From JBGQBN01 sp041494805 (lineage in GTDB: Bacteria > Acidobacteriota > Terriglobia > Terriglobales > Acidobacteriaceae): a stretch of 36,498 bases of DNA. The stretch covers positions 1-36,498 of the forward strand of contig JBGQBN010000040.1 of assembly GCA_041494805.1 (NCBI GenBank), read 5' to 3'. A program made the position numbers and the translations under genes. Numbering within the stretch: position 1 is the first letter of the stretch; every line of letters starts with the position of its first letter. Below are positions 31,756 through 36,498 of this stretch, piece after piece. The notes under the pieces are model-generated. The model was not told the DNA's origin, did not search any database, and was given only the letters and a program-made list of their open reading frames with translations.

Positions 31756-32667
31756 ATGCCTGTTCTTCAGTACGTCCATCTCGATGTTTTTACGAACCAG
31801 CCATTCACGGGCATCCAGCTGGCCGTGTTCCTCGATGCGGCGGGAATTGACGAACGGCGGATGCAGCGGATCGCGAATGAAATGGCTTTCCCCGACACCC
31901 CGTTCGTATTTCCTCCCGAGGTTTCCGGCACCGACGCGCGCGTTCGCATTTTCACGCCATCCCGGGAACTACCGATGGCTGGAAGTCCGACGATCGGAAC
32001 GACTTTTGCGCTCGCGGGAGCAGGACGCCTGCGTGCGGGCGCCGATAAGACGGTGCTCGGCCTCGGTATCGGACCAACGACCGTGGGACTCGAATGGGGT
32101 CAGAACGGCCTGCGCTTTGCTTGGATGACGCAACCGATTCCGACATTCGGGCCCATCGTCACCGACACCGTTGCGGTCGCCGCGGCAGTTGGTGTGCAGC
32201 CGTGCGACCTTGCAGGCGGAGACTTGCCGGTGCAAGTCGCGTCGTCCGGAGTCCCGTTTCTGTACGTTGCGCTAAACTCGCGCGCGGCGGTCGATGCGGC
32301 AGCCGTCGATCGCCCGAAGCTGTGCGCGTTACTCCGGCCGCTGGATCTCGAAGAGCACCCTGTTTTCGTATTCTCGCCCCAGCCGGCCAATGATGATGCC
32401 ACGGTGTACAGTCGAATGTTCGCGCCCGGCTTCGGCATTCCGGAGGATCCCGCCACTGGCGCCGCCAGTGGACCGCTGGGTGCATATCTGCTCAAGTACA
32501 AGGCTGTATCGGCCAAGACTGCGTCGCGGCTCGTGAGCCTCCAAGGCGTCCGGATGGGCCGCCCAAGTCGTATTCACATTGCGCTCTCTAGCCGTGCTGG
32601 AGTTCTCGAAGAGGTTCAGGTCGGCGGCGAGGCGGTGGTCGTCGGCGAGGGAACGATCCGCGCATAG
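31756..32667 (+). CDS. PhzF-family protein with altered active-site positions
   Basis: 303 residues, ATG 31756 with AGGAG upstream. The diaminopimelate-epimerase-like PhzF fold is visible from VHLDVFTNQPFTGIQLAVFL, RIFTPSRELPMAGSPTIGTT and FGIPEDPATGAASGPLGAYL (E230-D231). In PhzF the catalytic Glu lies in an 'N-x-SETxF' motif; here the segment is NEMAFPDTPF, with Asp (D47) at that position. The usual 'GHP' is GSP (S77 for the active-site His). Isomerase activity as in PhzF is therefore doubtful, and a diverged or binding function is possible. The nearby truncated genes do not suggest a pathway. Confidence 0.85.
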   Translation: MPVLQYVHLDVFTNQPFTGIQLAVFLDAAGIDERRMQRIANEMAFPDTPFVFPPEVSGTDARVRIFTPSRELPMAGSPTIGTTFALAGAGRLRAGADKTVLGLGIGPTTVGLEWGQNGLRFAWMTQPIPTFGPIVTDTVAVAAAVGVQPCDLAGGDLPVQVASSGVPFLYVALNSRAAVDAAAVDRPKLCALLRPLDLEEHPVFVFSPQPANDDATVYSRMFAPGFGIPEDPATGAASGPLGAYLLKYKAVSAKTASRLVSLQGVRMGRPSRIHIALSSRAGVLEEVQVGGEAVVVGEGTIRA

Positions 32668-32669
32668 CC

Positions 32670-32820
32670 GGCTGCTTGCTTTATGCCGTACCGGTGATCG
32701 CCTTTGTGATTGCGTGGGCATGGCTTGAGGAAATCCCTTCAGCGTCGGCCTTGCTGGTGGAGTGCTCGCGTTTGGCGGCGTGGTGCTCGTCAACACACTC
32801 GGTCGAGACCAACGACGCGA
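32670..32820 (+). pseudogene. C-terminal remnant of EamA/DMT-type transporter
   Basis: LLYAVPVIAFVIAWAWLEEI and PSASALLV, then, after a one-base frameshift near 32757, VLAFGGVVLVNTLGR. These are the last two transmembrane helices of an EamA-family exporter. The N-terminal eight helices are absent. Confidence 0.65.
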
Positions 32821-32832
32821 ATCAGCACGCTC

Positions 32833-33047
32833 ATCTTTTCGAATTCTTCGAGCCTGTAGAGTGTCTTGGTGTCGGAGATGCAGTCAATGGCGAGGACGGC
32901 ATCGAGTTGGCCGATTTCATGCTGCAGGATTTCGGGGAGATCGCGGTCGTCGCCGCACGCACTTCGTGCCGATTGTCCGCGAGGTTCTGCTATCGGACCG
33001 TGATTTCTTGGGGCTGCTCTATCTGCGCGACGTAATCAAGCACGACA
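32833..33047 (-). pseudogene. Degenerate peptide deformylase remnant
   Basis: On the minus strand DLPEILQHEIGQLDAVLAID and CISDTKTLYRLEEFEK match the C-terminal helix of peptide deformylases. The zinc/catalytic HExxH is HEIGQ here, so the second zinc His is lost, and the following DG is DA. An upstream piece in another frame (VAQIEQPQEITV) resembles the 'GLAAPQIG' region. Frames and middle are broken. Confidence 0.5.
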
Positions 33048-33117
33048 GAGTGTGAAGTCGTGGAGGTGTAGTCCGGGATCGTACCTCGCGAATGAGAGCA
33101 AGGTTGCAGGAGGGCGC

Positions 33118-34131
33118 ATGAGAACCCTAATCGTGGGTATTGGAGCACTGGGCGGACTGATTGCTGCCCGACTGCGGGCGGCCGGATCGCCCGTTTGGCT
33201 GGCGACCCGGAACGCTGAATCGGCAGCGAGGCTGAAGGCATCCGGGCTACGGGTGACTGGTGTGGGAGGCGCACTGTCGGTCGAGACCGTGGAGGTCGCC
33301 CCCTTAGACGAGTATCTTACCGGCAGCAGGTTTGATCTGATCGTTCTGGCTACCAAGGCTCACGACGCCATCGAGGTGGCGTCAAGGTTGTCTGGGCTGC
33401 TCGAACCAGGTGGCACCCTGCTGCCGATCCAGAACGGCGGTGTGCCCCAGATGCTCGGGGACCGGCTCGGGGAATGCGTGCTGGGAGGTCTGTCCAATCT
33501 TGGCGCGACCATGACTGAACCGGGTATTTACGAGCAGCGCAACGCGGGTCATCTACTGATCGGTGAACTTGCTGGTGGCGAAAGCGAGCGGGCGGAGCGA
33601 GTTCGTCAATGGCTTGGCCGCGCGGTGGAGCTAAGGGTCACGCCAAATCTTCGCGGGGCTGTCTGGTCGAAGCTCCTGCTGAACTGCTCGGTTACCACCC
33701 TCGGGGCAGTCGCGGGAGGGACGATGCGCGAGTACATCACCTCGTCAGAGGGTCGCGAGGTCTTCGAGCAAGCCTATGACGAGGCCCTGTCAGTGGCCCT
33801 GGCAAGCGGCGCACGACCGGAACGGATGATCGTCGAGCCGATTCCGCCAGCCCGGTCTGGGCGCAGCGTCCCGAGCGAAGAGTACGATGCCTGGCTTGAT
33901 CAGATACTCAAAGGCTACGGTGATGTCAGATCCTCAATGTTGCAGGATATCGAGCGCGGGCGCATTACCGAGATCGACTTCATCAACGGATACGTCGTAA
34001 GCATCGCTCCGCAATTCAGCGTTCACACTCCCGTAAACGCCGCGATCGTGGAGACGGTCCATGCGATCACGCGCGGGCAGTTGGCTCCGGACCCGTCGCT
34101 GCTGGAACTAATCCTGCAAGCGAGCCAATAA
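33118..34131 (+). CDS. Ketopantoate reductase-family (ApbA/PanE) protein
   Basis: 337 residues. ATG 33118 has AGGAGG upstream (33108-33113); an ORF start at 33052 would add an unrelated 22-residue prefix. NADPH-binding GIGALGG (7-13), conserved ATK80, PIQNG (N106), and the catalytic-type lysine and asparagine in VWSKLLLNCSVTTLGAVAGG (K185, N189). The C-terminal domain has SSMLQDIERGRITEIDFING, the usual family signature. The full complement suggests an active NADPH-dependent 2-oxo acid reductase. Whether it makes pantoate or acts on another 2-ketoacid cannot be decided, because such paralogues are common. Confidence 0.88.
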   Translation: MRTLIVGIGALGGLIAARLRAAGSPVWLATRNAESAARLKASGLRVTGVGGALSVETVEVAPLDEYLTGSRFDLIVLATKAHDAIEVASRLSGLLEPGGTLLPIQNGGVPQMLGDRLGECVLGGLSNLGATMTEPGIYEQRNAGHLLIGELAGGESERAERVRQWLGRAVELRVTPNLRGAVWSKLLLNCSVTTLGAVAGGTMREYITSSEGREVFEQAYDEALSVALASGARPERMIVEPIPPARSGRSVPSEEYDAWLDQILKGYGDVRSSMLQDIERGRITEIDFINGYVVSIAPQFSVHTPVNAAIVETVHAITRGQLAPDPSLLELILQASQ

Positions 34132-34263
34132 GCGATCGGGGAGACTGTGATCTTGCCGGCCGCTATTCAGGAATGTGAGTTCCGACTTAAGAAGCCAAAC
34201 AAGGCAAACCAAGAAGCTCGATCGATCAATATCTCCTTACGCAAACTCGGACGTGTGTGCTCG

Positions 34264-34707
34264 CTAAACTAAGACTATGCAAGCGAATGGCTTCGTATTT
34301 TCGGCCCGATATGCCTCGACCTTTTTCAGGAAATGATCGGCGGCTGCATCTGGGACGAAAACAGTCGCAACTATATTTGCCGTCTCGGATTCCTGGCGAA
34401 CGGCAACTAGCTCAATGTTCTTTCTTCGATTTTCAAGCAGGTCGGCCGCCATCTCCGAGCCCGGATGGATCTCAAAGTCCAGATAGAAACCGGGTGTGCC
34501 TTGCGCCAGATCAGGTTCGCGCTCACGGCGCCAGGCCTCGGCCATCGTCAGCGCAGCATCGAGAGTGGATCGGATTGCCTGGGCGTGTGTGGCCCGATCA
34601 CGCTGGGGCAGCGGCGATCGTGGCGGCGGCGTTTTGCTGGTGTAGGGTTCGGGCCGGCCGTTTTTTCGGAGGTAGAGATGCGGGCGATCGCGCGGTAAGT
34701 CCGGCAT
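34264..34707 (-). pseudogene. N-terminal fragment of S8 (subtilisin-type) peptidase
   Basis: 147 codons. Basic start PHLYLRKNGRPEPYTSKTPP, PLPQRDRATHAQAIRSTLDA, GFYLDFEIHPGSEMAADLLE and VATVFVPDAAADHFLKKVEA, then YRAENTK. This is the N-terminal region of a group of bacterial S8 peptidases, some paired with AAA ATPases. After ENTK the sequence leaves the family; the catalytic Asp, His and Ser parts are missing. Non-functional remnant. Confidence 0.55.
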
Positions 34708-34740
34708 CTATCGGGAGGCTGCCTTTCGTTCCTGTAGAGC

Positions 34741-35037
34741 CATCAAGAGAGCGTCGGCGTGATTGAAGTTTCTGCCTGGCTGATCGAGCAGAACGAAGAT
34801 CTCCGAATCACCCTGGGTGGTGCCAAGATTCCGTGCCAGAGTGGCAAGCAATTGGGATCGCTGTACGTGGGCTGCCAGAGTCCTGCAATGACACTCGACT
34901 ACTTGCCTCGTGAGCTGCTGCAGGGTGTTCGCAATCTTAGCGACTTCGCCGGGGTCCTTGTCCTGGATAAGTGGACGTGCAATAGCGATGGACGGCAGGC
35001 AATCTTCTGTCGGAAAGCGCCAAAAAGCCAGCGATAT
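34741..35037 (+). pseudogene. Internal fragment of a second HipA_2-type kinase
   Basis: In frame, VIEVSAWLIEQNEDLRITLG, CQSGKQLGSLYVG, LDYLPRELLQGVRNLSDFAG and VLVLDKWTCNSDGRQAIF align with residues ~80-165 of the HipA_2 protein at 18384-19253. The catalytic loop D, K, N and D are retained. The N-terminal lobe (with the nucleotide Lys) and everything after SQRY are missing. The sequence then changes directly into a gamma-lyase fragment. Confidence 0.7.
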
Positions 35038-35672
35038 TGCGGTTGCCCTGATTGCACATCGAGCAGGAGTGCAACTCGCCGTCGATTCGACTTTGGCAAC
35101 ACCGGTGGCGACTCGCCCGCTTGTCCTGGGTGCGGACTTCGTCGTGCATTCTCTAACCAAATATCTCAACGGCCATGGCGATGCTCTGGGCGGTGTCGTT
35201 ATTGGAAGGCGCAGATCTCTCGCCGACCTTCGCCGGTCGTCGTTGATCCACTTGGGCGGAGCTTTGAGTCCTTTCAACGCCTGGCTGATCCGACGCGGGC
35301 TGCGTACGCTTGAGCTGCGGATGCGCGCTTGTGCCGAAAGCGCGATGAAAGTGGCTACGCTTCTCGAAACACATGCCAGGATCAAGGCGAGTCATCTATC
35401 CGGGACTACCGTCACATCCACAATATGATTTGGCTCGAAACCAAATGGAGAACTTCTCCGGCATGCTGACGTTTCAGGTACATGGTGACGGGATGGAAGT
35501 GGCTCGAAAAATTGCACAGCGCACGCGGGTCTTCTATCTATGCGGTGTCCTTGGGTAAACAGCAAAGCCTGATCTATTACATCCCGACGCAAGACGTGTT
35601 GCGGACATCCTTTCATCTCACGCAAGCGCAAGAAGAGAGCTATCGCAGCTTTGCCGGCGACGGTAGCCAGTG
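35031..35672 (+). pseudogene. Cys/Met-metabolism PLP enzyme (gamma-lyase type) remnant, two frameshifts
   Basis: DIAVALIAHRAGVQLAVDST, LATPVATRPLVLGADFVVHS and LTKYLNGHGDALGGVVIG (the SLTK lysine binds PLP), then LGGALSPFNAWLIRRGLRTL. A second frame covers ~35400-35545 (YPGLPSHPQYDL, SGMLTFQVHGDG) and a third ~35540-35670 (YAVSLGKQQSLIYY, YRSFAGDG). All pieces are collinear with cystathionine/methionine gamma-lyase-type enzymes. The N-terminal third is missing and the end is cut before the last helix. Confidence 0.75.
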
Positions 35673-36049
35673 TGCCGGAGCTGGACATCGGGGTTGAGCA
35701 GCAGCCAATCGGCGCCGGGTTCTCCGAATGGCATGCCGACGCTGCCTGCGTTCACGACTCGAGTCGTGCCGACCATCCGGTCAAACTGCATGTGGGTATG
35801 GCCGCAGACGACCACGGAGACGCCGAGTCCTTCGAAGATGGGCAAGAGCCGGTCATCGGGCGTGAGGCGGGTAAAGGTTTCGGTGTCGTTGCGCGGTGTG
35901 GCGTGGCAGAAAAGCACGTCGCCGCGGCCAGGAATCTCAACATGGCATGTGGGCGGCCAGCCTTCTAACAACCGCTGATGTTGGGTGTTTAGTTGCTGCG
36001 CGGTCCTGAATTCATTTTCGCCGCTGGCATTCCACGCCGACGCGCCAAT
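35660..36049 (-). pseudogene. Metallophosphoesterase fragment
   Basis: Minus-strand frame reading RGDVLFCHATPRNDTETFTR, LTPDDRLLPIFEGLGVSVVV, CGHTHMQFDRMVGTTRVVNA and GSVGMPFGEPGADWLLL: the C-terminal half of a calcineurin-like phosphoesterase (metal motif GHTH). The frame reaches only to 36049, where a TAA precedes it, so the N-terminal metal motifs (DxH, GDxxD) are absent. Its end collides with the gamma-lyase remnant. Confidence 0.7.
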
Positions 36050-36068
36050 TTACATCCCATTGCCAAGA

Positions 36069-36498
36069 CTAGGATTCCAGCAGCGCCCGTAACTTATGAG
36101 CGTATCTGCGGCTCGACGTAACCACCGTTCCTTCTGCCAGTTCGATGTCGTATACCCCATCGAACATCGGACGAATCTCGCTAATCCGGGCACCGTTCAC
36201 GATGGCCGATTTCCCCACGCGGATGAAGTGGTGTGGCGCCAGCTTCTCTTCCAGGTGTGCCATGGTTTCCCGCAACAGGTGACTGTCGCTGGCGGTGTGT
36301 ATGCAGGCATAGTTTCCCGTGGCTTCGATCCACAAAACGTTGGAAACGGGAACAAAGAAAATCCGCTTCTTGTCCTTCACCACAAAGCGTTCGAACGGCC
36401 GGAGACTACGGAGAGATTTTAGCAGTGGTTCGAGACCTAAATTTGCGTTCCCGCGCTGTTCGAGGACCTGGCGTGCGTGCGCCAGGGCCCTGGCAAAT
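36069..36498 (-). CDS. LytTR-type response regulator, C-terminal part (5' end outside window)
   Basis: The frame is open to the window edge, so the receiver domain lies outside. Visible are a linker helix (FARALAHARQVLEQRGN) and then the LytTR DNA-binding domain: FVVKDKKRIFFVPVSNVLWI, EATGNYACIHT, HLEEKLAPHHFIRVGKSAIV and NGARISEIRPMFDGVYDIEL, ending YAHKLRALLES. LytTR proteins of the AlgR/LytR group are activated by sensor histidine kinases, whose gene would be expected further right. Confidence 0.85.
   Translation of the reverse strand, partial: FARALAHARQVLEQRGNANLGLEPLLKSLRSLRPFERFVVKDKKRIFFVPVSNVLWIEATGNYACIHTASDSHLLRETMAHLEEKLAPHHFIRVGKSAIVNGARISEIRPMFDGVYDIELAEGTVVTSSRRYAHKLRALLES

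Noticed and set aside
1..36498. CRISPR arrays, tRNA or rRNA genes
   Set aside because: No regularly spaced direct repeats, no T-loop/anticodon pattern and no rRNA-like stretch were seen on either strand; a computational scan would be needed for certainty.

Overview
The window is an accessory, heavily rearranged stretch of a high-GC soil-type bacterial chromosome. The large secreted proteins (bacterial Ig-like domains, a DUF4177 tail, a 1131-residue beta-rich exported protein), the HipA_2/DUF3037 pair and a toxin cassette of the Rhs C-terminal type fit Acidobacteriota, probably Terriglobia. That assignment is inference; no rRNA or other phylogenetic marker is present.

Layout. (1) 1-9156: a co-directional block with a DUF3150-type protein (5' end outside the window), a zinc-metallopeptidase-like/VWA protein, a WGR-ATP-dependent DNA ligase broken by one in-frame TAG, a 1481-residue fusion of an N6-adenine-type methyltransferase and a strawberry-notch helicase, and three small proteins. 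This looks like a DNA-processing or anti-restriction module of a large mobile element. (2) 9153-15110: a recombination hotspot. It holds a serine recombinase without its catalytic domain, a tyrosine recombinase with a coupled zinc-cluster protein, and a second, diverged serine-recombinase tail. That tail is split by a 3228-bp IS1-family transposon with perfect 17-bp terminal inverted repeats and an 8-bp target duplication. The transposon carries four cargo genes besides its transposase. (3) 15412-17344: a three-helix membrane protein and an exported Ig-like/DUF4177 protein. (4) 17941-19253: a DUF3037 protein and a HipA_2-type kinase on the minus strand, with two operator-like palindromes upstream. 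(5) 20176-26579: the 1131-residue exported protein (minus) and a secreted clan-A glycoside hydrolase-like lipoprotein (plus). (6) 27233-29333: small genes, an orphan Rhs-type toxin module with its probable immunity gene, and a strong hairpin. (7) 29706-31603: an XRE-cupin regulator with palindromes in its own promoter; the same palindrome lies in front of an exported SnoaL-like protein. (8) 31756-36498: intact PhzF-like and ketopantoate-reductase-like genes among truncated genes (aromatic amino acid decarboxylase, EamA transporter, peptide deformylase, S8 peptidase, HipA_2, Cys/Met gamma-lyase, metallophosphoesterase), ending in a LytTR response regulator that runs off the window.

Best leads: the passenger-carrying IS1 transposon, with its divergent overlapping promoters inside a palindrome; the DUF3150/VWA/ligase/helicase-methyltransferase module; the XRE-cupin operator pair; the HipA_2 operator pair; and a 29-bp exact repeat shared by two unrelated genes. 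No tRNA, rRNA or CRISPR array was seen.
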